Shown: positions 9,361-17,487, numbered from the stretch's first letter. The stretch: DNA of 64,000 bases from QALR01 sp900552255 (GCA_048526005.1 DBFVEH010000013.1:62001-126000); one strand, 5' to 3'. Notes: a model not told the origin generated them from the sequence alone. A program made the numbers and translations.

Positions 9361-9590
9361 TTGTGTCCGCCCGGCGTGCGGGTATACCCGCCGCCTGCCC
9401 GCAGGGCTGGGATTGCGGCGGTACGGGAGAATGCCGGCGAGTATACCGCTGCTTGTTGCGGCGGAAGCTTTGCCGCGCTCCCTGCGGGCGGAGCCGCAGG
9501 CACGCCGCGGGGATTTTCCTCTGAAATACATGTTGGAATTGTACGCGGCGTGCCTGACGCCGGGCGGACTTGCCGGTGCGATGTTGTTTC
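9361..9590. repeat. GC-rich inverted-repeat spacer, no gene
   Basis: No credible ORF. Contains a 14-bp perfect palindrome GCGGGTATACCCGC (9378-9391) and a 13-bp perfect inverted repeat CAGGCACGCCGCG (9497-9509) / CGCGGCGTGCCTG (9544-9556) enclosing 34 bases. The GTATACC word recurs near 9440. It lies between convergent genes. The structure suggests a dispersed non-coding repeat element or a fold-back unit, but no second full copy is present in the window. Confidence 0.45.
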
Positions 9591-11354
9591 TCATAGAGAA
9601 TCACATCGAGACGAAACAGCTTCTATTTCTGCCGTGGTATATTCCGGCGAAAAGAGCTTTTCAAGATTGTATTCGAGAAGCCCGCCGTCCGTTTTGGACA
9701 TGAGAAGCTTTATCGCTCTGTTTTTGGACGTAAATTCCTCCAGCATCGGGCGAAAACCCTCGAAAAGCTCCGAGCCGCCCGGCTCTTCGGTGAAACGCAC
9801 GGTGATTTTGCGGTTGCGGAAAAAGAACTTGATGTGGCGCACGGAGGTCGTTTCAAGAAAATAGATGGAAAGCTTCAGCACAGGAATGTCGTCCTCATTT
9901 TTTGTCATTCTGCCGATGGCGGCCGCGGAAAACGTCTCTCCGTTTTCCGTGAAATCGAAGTAGAGTGCAGTGCCGTCGGCGGCAAACGGAATGGCGACGG
10001 TTTCCGCTTCTTTTTCAAACCGAGCTGTGACGACGTTTCCGTCGGGACGAAAGGAGATTTTTTTGATTCCGCTCGGGAAATTGTTGTGCATCACGCAGAG
10101 TGTCACCGGCAGGAGAGATGTGTTCTGCGTATCGACGGCATAGCTTTTGCCGAGGATGACGGAGAGCGCCCCGAGATTTCTGTATCTCTCGGTGCGTCTC
10201 ATAATGGGCGGCAGACTGAGTGATTTTCTTACCGCTGAAAGAACGGATGCTGTTTTTCGGGAAAATTTGAGCGGCATGCCGGGCGCGAAGCCGTCGCCGA
10301 AATACTTGCCGATCAGGGCGACATAGTCCGATTTTGGGAAAAACTCCGTATTGCCGCAATAAGTCGCAATGACCATCCGAATGTCGGGGAAGATAATCAG
10401 ATTTTGACCGAGCATGCCGTTGAACTGATAAGAATCCTTGCGAATGCTGCGCCAAATGTGATAGCCGTAGCCGTGATCGTTCATAGCGGGACTCGATTCG
10501 ATCTGTTTTGCGGATGCTTCATGGAGCCATTCCTCGGATACGATCCTTTTTCCCTGCCACATACCGGCGTCAAGAAACAGCTTGCCGAATTTCATGAGAT
10601 CCTCGATCTTCATATAGAGTCCCCAGCCGCCTTTTGTGATGCCGCGGGGACATTTTTCCCAATAAACCTCGGTGATTCCCATCGGAGCAAATACGCGCTC
10701 CGTGAGAATGTCGAACATGTCTCTGCCTGTCAGCTCCTTAATGGCCGCGGAGAGCATATAGGAGTTCATGCTGTTGTATAGAAATTGGGTGCCGGGCGCG
10801 AATTTCACGCCGGCGCTGAAAAATCCCTCCGCCCAGTCCTCATAGGTCACGCTGCCGAGCTCGTTAAAGGCGACGCCGGCGCTCATGGTGAGCAGATGGC
10901 GGACGGTGATATCCTTTTGTCTGACGAAATCAAAACTGAAAGCACGCTTTGAAAAAATATCCGTGATCTTGTCGTCCAGCTTCATGATGCCGTCGTCGAT
11001 CATAAGACCGACGGCGATCGCCGTAATGCTTTTGCAGAGCGAATGGCTGACATGCCAAATATCCGCGCGATAAGGATAAAATTCACATTCGAGGATGATT
11101 TTATCGTCCTTTGCAATCATGAGCGAGTGCGGATGAAGCTCTGTGCGCTCGGAAAGCTCGCAGAGAAAGGAAAGCATCCTCTCTCCGGATATGCCGACCG
11201 ATTCGGGTGTCGCTCTTTCGAAGGGGTAGAGGATGGGCGCACAGGACGGCCGTTCCGTTTTTGAGGGGATCTTGCCGATATAATCGATATCCCCTCGGTT
11301 CCCATATAGCTTGGAGATAAAATCCAAGGCTTTTTTATACATAATAATATCCAT
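9591..11354 (-). CDS. Serine beta-lactamase-fold hydrolase with C-terminal extension
   Basis: A 587-residue protein of the beta-lactamase/penicillin-binding class C fold. The catalytic SxxK is visible in VSHSLCKSITA near residue 108, the YxN/S-type motif in FLYNSMNSYMLS near 196, and a late HGYGYHIWRS block. The first roughly 360 residues are the hydrolase; the last roughly 220 have no recognisable domain. No signal peptide is visible, so it is probably cytosolic. These proteins act as esterases, peptidases or amidases; no substrate can be assigned. SD AAGGAAGTCCTT precedes the ATG. Its promoter overlaps the divergent promoter of the DUF896 gene. Confidence 0.85.
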   Translation of the reverse strand: MDIIMYKKALDFISKLYGNRGDIDYIGKIPSKTERPSCAPILYPFERATPESVGISGERMLSFLCELSERTELHPHSLMIAKDDKIILECEFYPYRADIWHVSHSLCKSITAIAVGLMIDDGIMKLDDKITDIFSKRAFSFDFVRQKDITVRHLLTMSAGVAFNELGSVTYEDWAEGFFSAGVKFAPGTQFLYNSMNSYMLSAAIKELTGRDMFDILTERVFAPMGITEVYWEKCPRGITKGGWGLYMKIEDLMKFGKLFLDAGMWQGKRIVSEEWLHEASAKQIESSPAMNDHGYGYHIWRSIRKDSYQFNGMLGQNLIIFPDIRMVIATYCGNTEFFPKSDYVALIGKYFGDGFAPGMPLKFSRKTASVLSAVRKSLSLPPIMRRTERYRNLGALSVILGKSYAVDTQNTSLLPVTLCVMHNNFPSGIKKISFRPDGNVVTARFEKEAETVAIPFAADGTALYFDFTENGETFSAAAIGRMTKNEDDIPVLKLSIYFLETTSVRHIKFFFRNRKITVRFTEEPGGSELFEGFRPMLEEFTSKNRAIKLLMSKTDGGLLEYNLEKLFSPEYTTAEIEAVSSRCDSL

Positions 11355-11373
11355 AAGGACTTCCTTTTTTTGT

Positions 11374-11421
11374 TTGATTGTGTTATACTATTATTATATG
11401 AGAATGTGACAGGTAAATCAA
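11374..11421. promoter_or_regulatory. Overlapping divergent sigma-A promoters
   Basis: Reverse: TTGATT (11416-11421), 17-base spacer, TATAAT (11393-11398), driving the beta-lactamase-fold gene. Forward: TTGATT (11374-11379), 17-base spacer, TATGAG (11397-11402), a weaker match, driving the DUF896 gene. The two -10 elements overlap, so simultaneous use is unlikely. Confidence 0.6.
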
Positions 11422-11464
11422 GGGAAAGCAAAAAATTGATTTTGGAAGCTGAAAGGAGAATATC

Positions 11465-11671
11465 TTGAGCGAAAGAACGGACAGACTGAACGCGCTTGCG
11501 AGAAAAGAGAAATCGGAGGGGCTTTCCGCGGAGGAAAAAGCGGAACAGCAGCGGCTGCGGGATGAGTTCCGTGCGGCCTTCCGAAAGAATTTTGAAGCGC
11601 AGCTGGAAAATACGGTGATTGAGACGCCGGAGGGCAAAATCCGTCGGCTGGAAAAGAAAAGCGAACAATAG
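11465..11671 (+). CDS. DUF896 (UPF0291/YnzC-like) protein
   Basis: A 68-residue, highly charged helical protein with the family pattern: RxNALARKEKSEGLSAEEKAEQQRLRDEF followed by VIETPEGK. It starts at TTG, preceded by AAAGGAGAATATC. Members are small two-helix cytosolic proteins of Bacillota, some linked to the SOS response; the molecular function is not known. It is monocistronic and closed by an 18-bp terminator hairpin shared with the convergent XRE gene. Family assignment is firm. Confidence 0.88.
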   Translation: MSERTDRLNALARKEKSEGLSAEEKAEQQRLRDEFRAAFRKNFEAQLENTVIETPEGKIRRLEKKSEQ

Positions 11672-11724
11672 ATTTAGGGGACGATCCGCATATATGCGCT
11701 ATTGTATCGCGGCGCTGGGCATGA

Positions 11725-11763
11725 AAAAAGACGCTTATTTGAAGCTCAAATAAGCGTCTTTTT
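11725..11763. terminator. Strong bidirectional terminator
   Basis: 18-bp perfect stem from AAAAAGACGCTTATTTGA to its complement with a 3-base loop and T-runs on both strands. It serves the DUF896 gene (forward) and the XRE gene (reverse). Confidence 0.92.
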
Positions 11764-11787
11764 ACGTACCTTGCCAAGAAACCCGAA

Positions 11788-12129
11788 TTAAATCACTTTA
11801 TAGAATCCGTCGAGATCCTCGTCCTCATGCTTGCACTGGAGATAAGCATACAATCTGTCCGGGAAAAGCTTTTTTCTGAAGATAATCTGCTTTGTGCTGC
11901 GATTCATAAAGAAAACAAAGAGAATGGAGGTGAACTGCGACCAGGTCATTTCATATTTGCCGCATTCGATCATGGAAAGACGGATACGGGAGATACCTGT
12001 TCTGTTTCCAAATTCCGTTTGGGACAGATAGAGCATTTTGCGCAGTGCGACAAGATTGTCTGCAAGAGTCTCTTTGAACTCTTTGATTTCCTCTTTGGTG
12101 AGGACAACCATGTTTGCATCGTATTTCAT
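11788..12129 (-). CDS. XRE-family helix-turn-helix protein
   Basis: A 113-residue protein with an N-terminal HTH of the Cro/XRE type around residues 22-75: LADNLVALRKMLYLSQTEFG, then GISRIRLSMIECGKYEMTWSQF. The tail is short and hydrophobic-charged with no known sensor domain. The start was set at the ATG after TTAGGAGACTGAAA; an upstream ATG 13 codons earlier lies within the leader and has no ribosome site. The gene has its own strong promoter in an AT-rich stretch. Target genes cannot be inferred. Confidence 0.82.
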   Translation of the reverse strand: MKYDANMVVLTKEEIKEFKETLADNLVALRKMLYLSQTEFGNRTGISRIRLSMIECGKYEMTWSQFTSILFVFFMNRSTKQIIFRKKLFPDRLYAYLQCKHEDEDLDGFYKVI

Positions 12130-12169
12130 TTTCAGTCTCCTAACATAAAATATATAATTTCCTCTCACA

Positions 12170-12198
12170 TTTTAACATAAGATTGAGTAAAATGTCAA
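12170..12198 (-). promoter_or_regulatory. Sigma-A promoter of the XRE gene
   Basis: TTGACA (12193-12198), 17-base spacer, TTAAAA (12170-12175), about 40 bases upstream of the start codon. It lies in the very AT-rich spacer between mrnC and the XRE gene. Confidence 0.75.
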
Positions 12199-12294
12199 TA
12201 TGTCTTTGAAATAAAAAGTACATAAAAGCAGAGGAAATATTATAAAATTGTAAATTTTTGTATGAATATAAAATACAGGCAAAAATAAAACGGT

Positions 12295-12699
12295 TTACAA
12301 TGATTTTTTCGAGTCTTTCAAAAGATTTTTATATGCTTTGTCAAAAAGCTCCCGGATGCGCTCGTTGTCTCCCGTGATATGCAGATAACCGAATACGGCC
12401 TCTACTCCTGTCGAACGGCTGTATTCCGCCACGGTCGCATTTTTTGGCTTGCCGGAGGCGTGATGGTTGCGTCCCAGCCTGTATGCGGCCTCCTCTTTTT
12501 CGGAAAGCTCCGGGAGAAGCATGTCCGCGATGGCGCTTTGCGTTTTGGCGCATACCAGCTTCTGCGCCGCCGCCGAAAGCCTTCCGGTATCGGAAATGCC
12601 GGAGCTTGTCAGCGCCTCGCGGATCAGAAGCTCAATGACGGCGTCTCCGATATAGGCGAGCGTCGCTCCGTTGTAATCATGGATGTTCCGTGTCGTCAT
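12295..12699 (-). CDS. mrnC: Mini-ribonuclease 3
   Basis: A 134-residue protein with an RNase III catalytic fold but no dsRNA-binding domain. The signature NGATLAYIGDAVIELLIRE near residue 10 carries the conserved acidic pair, with RGRNHHASGKPKNATVAEY-like spacing later (seen as LGRNHHASG then KNATVAEYS). Mini-III processes 23S rRNA precursor ends in Bacillota. The start was set at MTTRNIHDYNG after CGGAGGACAGTCGGA; its 5' end overlaps the end of the gtrA-like gene. The four genes holA, rnmV-like, gtrA-like and mrnC are packed in one direction. Confidence 0.92.
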   Translation of the reverse strand: MTTRNIHDYNGATLAYIGDAVIELLIREALTSSGISDTGRLSAAAQKLVCAKTQSAIADMLLPELSEKEEAAYRLGRNHHASGKPKNATVAEYSRSTGVEAVFGYLHITGDNERIRELFDKAYKNLLKDSKKSL

Positions 12700-13219
12700 T
12701 CCGACTGTCCTCCGAGGTTTTGTGATTGAAAACAAGAAGCTTGCTTGTGATATAATTGATGATGATGACAAGGACGGAAATGATCAGCTTCGCGAGAAAT
12801 TCGTTCATTTTCATAAGGCCGGTGAGCAGAAAATCACCTGCCAAAGACAGGATGAGCGTGAGAACTCTTGAACCGACGAACTTGAAAAACTGCACGGAGC
12901 CTTCTTTTTTAGCGGTCTCGAAAACAAAGTATTTGCTTGCCCAGTAAGCGAAAAGGACTGCGGCCGCCCATGCCGCCGTGTATTCGATGGCGTTGGGGAA
13001 CCGATTGAAGAATGGCAGAGAAGAGAGATCGGGCAGAAGAAGGACAAGCAGTGCGAAAACGCCCCAGTCGATGACGGTCGTGCCGCCTCCGACGACGAGA
13101 TACATGATCTGTTCCTTGTATTTGGAGAGATGCAGAAAACTCAGCACGGAATCGATGACGCGGTTGAGAAATTTGACGACAGCCCCGCCGGAGCCGTTTT
13201 TTTTGTCGGAATTTTGCAA
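12677..13219 (-). CDS. GtrA-family membrane protein
   Basis: About 180 residues with four hydrophobic helices: MYLVVGGGTTVIDWGVFALLV near residue 40, AAWAAAVLFAYWASKYFVF near 85, LTLILSLAGDFLLTGLM near 120 and LIISVLVIIINYITSKLLVF near 150. This is the GtrA/DPMS arrangement, often involved in moving lipid-linked sugars for cell-wall glycosylation. The start was set at TTG, preceded by GGAGG supplied by the last codons of the upstream gene; an ATG four bases from the same site is out of frame. The role here is uncertain; no glycosyltransferase neighbour is present. Confidence 0.85.
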   Translation of the reverse strand: MQNSDKKNGSGGAVVKFLNRVIDSVLSFLHLSKYKEQIMYLVVGGGTTVIDWGVFALLVLLLPDLSSLPFFNRFPNAIEYTAAWAAAVLFAYWASKYFVFETAKKEGSVQFFKFVGSRVLTLILSLAGDFLLTGLMKMNEFLAKLIISVLVIIINYITSKLLVFNHKTSEDSRNDDTEHP

Positions 13220-13223
13220 AATT

Positions 13224-13823
13224 TCATTCCTCCGTCTGCATATGATTTTTTGCCGCCTCGAGAGCGGATGCAAATTCGGTTTCGGTAACGAGCATGTTGA
13301 TCGCCGCAAGGAGCGCGTTCGACGATAAGTTATCGGGAAGAGACAGCGCGTGCGCGAGCTCCGTTCGGAGCCGCGCGCTGTCTTGGCGGCCGGAAAGGCC
13401 GAGCGCGTAAAGCTCCGATTTGGTGAGACACATTTGATTTTCCGCTGCTCCATCGTCGGCAAACGGTGCGAGCAGCTTTTGAAGCATGTCCGCATCGATT
13501 CCCTCGACGCCGAGATAGCCTTCCTTTGACGGCGCGCGCTTGCGCCGTTCCTGTCCCTTGATCTGCGGGATATAGAGATGAATGAGCTTGTCGGCGGGGA
13601 TCAGATTTTTGAGGTGATTGCGGATGACAAGTCCTGCGCCGTCGCTGTCCGTCAGAACGATGACGCCTCTTTTTTCGGCAAGTCTGCGAAGAAGCTGCGC
13701 CTTTTCGGCGGCGGAAAAAATGCCGAAGCCGTCCGTCGTGATGATATTGGCTCTCACGATGGAGGAAAGCTTGATTTTGTCGTATTTTCCCTCGACAATG
13801 ATCGGCTTGGATATTGAAAGCAT
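13224..13823 (-). CDS. RNase M5-like Toprim/DUF4093 protein
   Basis: A 199-residue protein. The N-terminal Toprim domain shows KPIIVEGKYDKIKLSS (conserved Glu) and GVIVLTDSDGAGLVIRNHL (the DxD motif); the C-terminal half, with KEGYLGVEGIDAD, matches DUF4093. This is the layout of RNase M5 (RnmV), which matures 5S rRNA, but Clostridia also carry relatives of unproven activity. SD GGAGG with CCGCCG spacing supports the ATG. It sits 15 bases after holA in the same transcript. Calling it true RnmV would need a functional or phylogenetic test. Confidence 0.82.
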   Translation of the reverse strand: MLSISKPIIVEGKYDKIKLSSIVRANIITTDGFGIFSAAEKAQLLRRLAEKRGVIVLTDSDGAGLVIRNHLKNLIPADKLIHLYIPQIKGQERRKRAPSKEGYLGVEGIDADMLQKLLAPFADDGAAENQMCLTKSELYALGLSGRQDSARLRTELAHALSLPDNLSSNALLAAINMLVTETEFASALEAAKNHMQTEE

Positions 13824-13838
13824 CGGCGGCCTCCGGCT

Positions 13839-14939
13839 TTAAGCGCGCCGCAGTGCTTTCGGCGCGTAGATTTTGACGATCAGTTCGTCGAGCAGCACCC
13901 ACGGCTCCGACGGCAGGCTTTTGAGTCTGCGGTCGGTCTCGTAGGCGAGTGTGACTGCATTTTCAATCACCTCCGCCGGCACTTTGGCGATCGAGGAGAG
14001 ATATTTGCCGACGCGAAAATCCTTCATTTTCATGTCCTTTGCGATCTCGGCGGCGCTCATCGCGTTCGCCGCCGCGGTTTTGATGAGAAGCATGTCCAGA
14101 TAGATGCGGGAAAGCCTTGCCAGCACCGCCACAGGCTCCTCTCTCTGCTCGCGCGCGGTATCCATGACGGCGCGCATCTCGGAGAGCTTCCAGCTTTGGG
14201 CGGCAGTGAGCATCGCAAACGGAACCTCATCCGGGCTGCTTGCGGCGGCGATTTTTTTGACATCATCCTCGTCGATGACGGGAGACTCTCCTCCCTTGCC
14301 GTATTTTGCATAGCAGATGAGCTTTTGGATCTCGCCCGACAGCGGCATCATGCGTCCTGCGCAGAGATCGACGAGCAGTCCCGCGGCTTCGTCGGAAATC
14401 AGGATGGCTTCCTTTGTGAAATGCCGTTTTGTCCATGCGATGAGCTTTCCCCTCGATTGCAGGTCGAACCTTACCATTTTCGCGCAGGCGGAAAGCTTTT
14501 TATATACCGTGCTCGCTTCAAGCTTGTAGTCCGTTTCCAGCTCGTCCGCCCGGCAATAAAGGACGACGACCGTGTCGTCCGATCTTTCCGCGAGCGAAAG
14601 GATGTTGCATAAGGCTTCCAGTAAATCCTTGGGCAGTCCCGCGGGCGCAAGGTCGGAGACGACGACAAGCTTCTTATCCTGCATCATGGGGACGGCATTC
14701 ACCGCATCCGCAAGCCGTGTCATCGCGTTTTCGCGCGAGCCGGCGGCGGGAGAGAAGGAGATCGCGAAATAATTGAAAGTTTCCATCCCCTCCGTCATGA
14801 CGCTCTGATAAATTTCGTCACGGTAACGGCTTTTCAGATAATCCTCGTCTCCGAAGAACACAAACGCACCGCAAATCCCTCTTTTTATCGCGGCGGAAAG
14901 CTCCTCCGGCCGCATCGGAGCATTGCGTTTTTCCGGCAT
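13839..14939 (-). CDS. holA: DNA polymerase III subunit delta
   Basis: Clamp-loader delta subunit that opens the sliding clamp during replication. A 366-residue protein with the N-terminal AAA+-like region AFVFFGDEDYLKSRYRDEI and a C-terminal helical domain ending LPSEPWVLLDELIVKIYAP, which fits YqeN/HolA relatives. The start was chosen at MPEKRNAP after AGGAGGCGGCC. Two DnaA-box-like motifs lie 60-80 bases upstream of the start. Confidence 0.9.
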   Translation of the reverse strand: MPEKRNAPMRPEELSAAIKRGICGAFVFFGDEDYLKSRYRDEIYQSVMTEGMETFNYFAISFSPAAGSRENAMTRLADAVNAVPMMQDKKLVVVSDLAPAGLPKDLLEALCNILSLAERSDDTVVVLYCRADELETDYKLEASTVYKKLSACAKMVRFDLQSRGKLIAWTKRHFTKEAILISDEAAGLLVDLCAGRMMPLSGEIQKLICYAKYGKGGESPVIDEDDVKKIAAASSPDEVPFAMLTAAQSWKLSEMRAVMDTAREQREEPVAVLARLSRIYLDMLLIKTAAANAMSAAEIAKDMKMKDFRVGKYLSSIAKVPAEVIENAVTLAYETDRRLKSLPSEPWVLLDELIVKIYAPKALRRA

Positions 14940-14999
14940 GGCCGCCTCCTGTTCTTTCCATAAAACCATATCATATGGAAAAATTTGTAATTTTCAACA

Positions 15000-15020
15000 A
15001 TTTCCACAGGGTTTTCCACA
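15000..15020. promoter_or_regulatory. Pair of DnaA-box-like sites upstream of holA
   Basis: ATTTCCACA (15000-15008) and TTTTCCACA (15012-15020) in direct orientation, 12 bases apart start to start; the second fits TTWTNCACA fully. They sit just upstream of a plausible holA promoter, TTGAAA-16-TATGAT on the reverse strand. Regulation by DnaA is only a suggestion. Confidence 0.35.
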
Positions 15021-15053
15021 AAAAACCTTTTCGGTGCTAAAAGCGGCTGTCGC

Positions 15054-15563
15054 TCAACCTTTTTCGACGGCAAAAATCAACGTTTCGAGCGCCGAGACGA
15101 CGGTTTGCAGGCGGATCTGCGATCTGTTTCCCTCAAACAGCTTTTTTTGACATGAGATATCGCCGCTTTTCGAGGACGCCGCGATATAGACAAGTCCTAC
15201 GGGCTTTTCTGGGGATCCGCCGCCGGGGCCGGCAATGCCGGTCACGGAGACGGCAAATGAGGTTCCGAGAACGGAAACGGCGCCGCGCGCCATTTCCCTT
15301 GCGGTCTGCTCGGAAACGGCGCCGTATGCTTCCAGCGTCCGCCGCTTCACGCCGAGAAGCTGTTCCTTGACGCTGTTGTCATAGGAGACGATCCCGCCGA
15401 AGAATACGGCGGAGGCGCCGGGGATATCCGTCACGGAAGCAGCGATAAGCCCTCCGGTACAGCTTTCCGCCGTACCGAAGGTGACGCCTCTCGCCGTGCA
15501 AAGCGGCACAAGCTTTGCCGACAGCTCTTTGACTTTTAGTTGTAAAGCGGGTATTTCGCACAT
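15054..15563 (-). CDS. pncC: CinA C-terminal domain / nicotinamide-nucleotide amidase
   Basis: A 169-residue single-domain CinA-C protein that deamidates NMN to NaMN in pyridine-nucleotide recycling. Motifs: GVTFGTAESCTGGLIAAS, FFGGIVSYDNSVK, GAVSEQTAREMA and SVTGIAGPGGGSPEKPVG. The competence-damage N-terminal domain is absent, as in stand-alone PncC (YgaD/YdeJ type). The start overlaps the glyA stop by 28 bases, so the two genes share a transcript. Confidence 0.9.
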   Translation of the reverse strand: MCEIPALQLKVKELSAKLVPLCTARGVTFGTAESCTGGLIAASVTDIPGASAVFFGGIVSYDNSVKEQLLGVKRRTLEAYGAVSEQTAREMARGAVSVLGTSFAVSVTGIAGPGGGSPEKPVGLVYIAASSKSGDISCQKKLFEGNRSQIRLQTVVSALETLIFAVEKG

Positions 15564-16780
15564 AATTTTGTCACTTCCGCACGGACCTCGTCCGCGCTGC
15601 CCTCGAAATCCTTGGCGGTAAGACCGATAAGGTGGCCGACGACGGTCATATCCTCCTCTTTCAGCCCTCTCGAGGTCGCGGCGGGCGTGCCGACGCGGAT
15701 CCCGCTCGTGATGAACGGACTCTGCGGGTCGTTGGGAATCGCGTTTTTGTTGACGGTGATATAGACCTCGTCGAGCCTATGCTCAAGCTCCTTGCCGGTG
15801 ATGTTCATCGGACGCAGATCGACAAGCAGCAGGTGATTGTCCGTGCCGCCGGAAACAAGGTCGAAGCCCTCGGCGAGCAGGGACTTTTCGAGTGCCTTCG
15901 CATTTTTCAGGATCTGCTCCTGATAGGTTTTGAATTCAGGCTTCAAGGCCTCGCCGAAGCAGACGGCCTTTGCGGCGATGATGTGCATGAGCGGGCCGCC
16001 CTGTGTGCCGGGGAAGATCGCCTTGTCGATCTGCTTTGCCAGCTCCTCGCGGCAAAGGATCATGCCGCCGCGAGGACCGCGCAGCGTCTTATGTGTGGTC
16101 GTGGTAACGACGTCGGCATACGGGACGGGATTCGGGTGCAGCTCTGCCGCGACAAGTCCCGCGATGTGCGCCATATCGACCATGAAGTAAGCGCCGACCT
16201 CCTTGGCGACCGCGGCGATTTTCTCAAAATCGATGATGCGGGGATAGGCGGAGGCGCCGGCTACGATGAGCTTCGGCTTTGCTTCGAGCGCGATCTCGCG
16301 GAGCTTTTCGTAATTGATGCGTCCGGTCTCGGAATCTACGCCGTAGGGGACGAAATGGAAATAAGAGCCGGACATGTTGACGGGCGAACCGTGCGTGAGA
16401 TGTCCGCCGTGTGCGAGATTCATGCCGAGCACGGTGTCGCCGGGCTTCAACAGCGCGAAATAGACCGCCATATTCGCCTGCGCGCCGCTGTGCGGCTGAA
16501 CGTTGGCGTGCTCCGCGCCGAAGAGCTTGCAGGCGCGCTCGCGGGCAATATTTTCCACGACGTCCACGCATTCGCAGCCGCCGTAGTACCGCTTGCCGGG
16601 ATAGCCCTCGGCGTATTTGTTGGTGAGGATGCTGCCCATGGCCGCCATGACCGGTTCGGAAACGAAGTTTTCCGATGCAATGAGCTCGATGCCGCGGCGC
16701 TGGCGCGCAAGCTCTGCGCCCATGGCCTCTCCGACTTCTTTGTCGTAAGACGAGATAAATTCGATGTTTTTGTCTACCAT
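15536..16780 (-). CDS. glyA: Serine hydroxymethyltransferase
   Basis: PLP enzyme interconverting serine plus THF with glycine plus 5,10-methylene-THF, the main entry to one-carbon metabolism. Full length (414 residues). Motifs: ELIASENFVS, NKYAEGYPGKRYYGG, QPHSGAQAN, and the PLP-lysine segment VVTTTTHKTLRGPRGG. SD GGAGAATATC precedes the ATG. It has its own promoter about 90 bases upstream, downstream of the decayed methyltransferase gene, and is followed by overlapping pncC. Confidence 0.97.
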   Translation of the reverse strand: MVDKNIEFISSYDKEVGEAMGAELARQRRGIELIASENFVSEPVMAAMGSILTNKYAEGYPGKRYYGGCECVDVVENIARERACKLFGAEHANVQPHSGAQANMAVYFALLKPGDTVLGMNLAHGGHLTHGSPVNMSGSYFHFVPYGVDSETGRINYEKLREIALEAKPKLIVAGASAYPRIIDFEKIAAVAKEVGAYFMVDMAHIAGLVAAELHPNPVPYADVVTTTTHKTLRGPRGGMILCREELAKQIDKAIFPGTQGGPLMHIIAAKAVCFGEALKPEFKTYQEQILKNAKALEKSLLAEGFDLVSGGTDNHLLLVDLRPMNITGKELEHRLDEVYITVNKNAIPNDPQSPFITSGIRVGTPAATSRGLKEEDMTVVGHLIGLTAKDFEGSADEVRAEVTKLCAKYPLYN

Positions 16781-16872
16781 GATATTCTCCGTTCTGCCGC
16801 AGACCGCGGCATTGTAAAATCTAATAAAATAGAGAAAAATAGGAAATCCAAAATTTTATCCTATAATAAAAT

Positions 16873-16901
16873 ATTATATCATATGAAAGGTTCTCCCGCA
16901 A
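16873..16901 (-). promoter_or_regulatory. Sigma-A promoter of glyA-pncC
   Basis: TTGCGG (16896-16901), 17-base spacer, TATAAT (16873-16878). The -35 element lies just after the stop of the methyltransferase remnant. Confidence 0.65.
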
Positions 16902-16910
16902 GAGTTAATT

Positions 16911-17265
16911 TCATTCTTCTGTGGGAATGGCGTCATTTTCGCCGTGCTTTTGCAGAATGCCGAGCGTGTGATTGAAAAATCCGATAAGGTCGGCGCGCTC
17001 ACAGACGGCAAAACGATAGTTTAAGTAGAGTGCGTAGTTTCATCGTCCATCGCTTCCACCGTGCCGACCTCGTATCCTTGGCGGCAAAATAGTGGGAATA
17101 GCGTCCGGTGCCGGCACCGATTTCGAGAATTTTCATACCGGCTTTGAGGTATTTCTCGACATATCGGACGGTTGTGAAAAATTCCACCTGTCCGCGCTTG
17201 GGGGAAAGGCGCGCGTCCTCGTCATGGGTGTTGTGGTATTCGTTCAGGTAGTCGAAGGTGTTCAT
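16911..17265 (-). pseudogene. Decayed SAM-dependent methyltransferase
   Basis: The first about 60 residues are an intact class I methyltransferase start, MNTFDYLNEYHNTHDED then MKILEIGAGTGRYSHYFAAK (SAM-binding motif I), with a good ribosome site (AAAGGAGACGCC). After AAK the frame breaks. Restoring one G gives GYEVGTVEAMDDET, the expected continuation. A third frame then encodes a typical C-terminal piece, YLNYRFAVCERADLIGFFNHTLGIL, to a stop at 16911. Between them most of the middle domain is missing. The gene therefore shows a one-base loss plus an internal deletion of several hundred bases. The unbroken frame-1 ORF ends at 16999 with 88 residues and cannot be active. Confidence 0.85.
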
Positions 17266-17285
17266 GGCGTCTCCTTTCCTCAGGA

Positions 17286-17349
17286 AACAAAAACAGCCTC
17301 GGCGACAGACAGAAATGAGGAAAATTCTGTTTGTTCGGACCGAAGCCGT
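17286..17349 (-). terminator. Rho-independent terminator / possible attenuator
   Basis: On the reverse strand ACGGCTTCGG (17340-17349) pairs with CCGAGGCTGT (17293-17302) with two G-U pairs. The stem continues inward imperfectly and is followed by TTTTTGTTT. It separates a 36-codon ORF from the methyltransferase remnant 20 bases further on, so it could have been an attenuator for that gene. Confidence 0.65.
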
Positions 17350-17376
17350 TCTTCTTATTTGCTGAATTTGAAATGT

Positions 17377-17487
17377 TTACTTTTTCAAATGGAAGCATAG
17401 CAAAACGGACGCGTCCGAATGAGTCCCTCCGAAGGACCAATTCCCCGCGCCGTCATATCCGGTTCCCGATATCGTCAAACCGATCAT
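17377..17487 (-). CDS. Small ORF, 36 residues, unknown
   Basis: ATG start with GGAG nine bases upstream, 20-25 bases downstream of a near-perfect sigma-A promoter, and a terminator right after the stop. The peptide is glycine/serine/threonine-rich in the middle (SGTGYDGAGNWSFGGTHSD) and ends with a short hydrophobic-basic tail. No family recognised. It may be a leader peptide for the now-broken methyltransferase or an independent small protein. Evidence is from expression signals only. Confidence 0.45.
   Translation of the reverse strand: MIGLTISGTGYDGAGNWSFGGTHSDASVLLCFHLKK

Noticed and set aside
9413..9703. A 96-codon forward frame after purL
   Set aside because: It runs through the inverted-repeat spacer into the antisense of the beta-lactamase-fold gene, and has no ribosome site.
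17280..17480. T-box or SAM-type riboswitch upstream of the methyltransferase remnant
   Set aside because: No T-box sequence (GGGTGGTACC-like) and no SAM-riboswitch core could be matched; only a terminator and a short ORF are supported.
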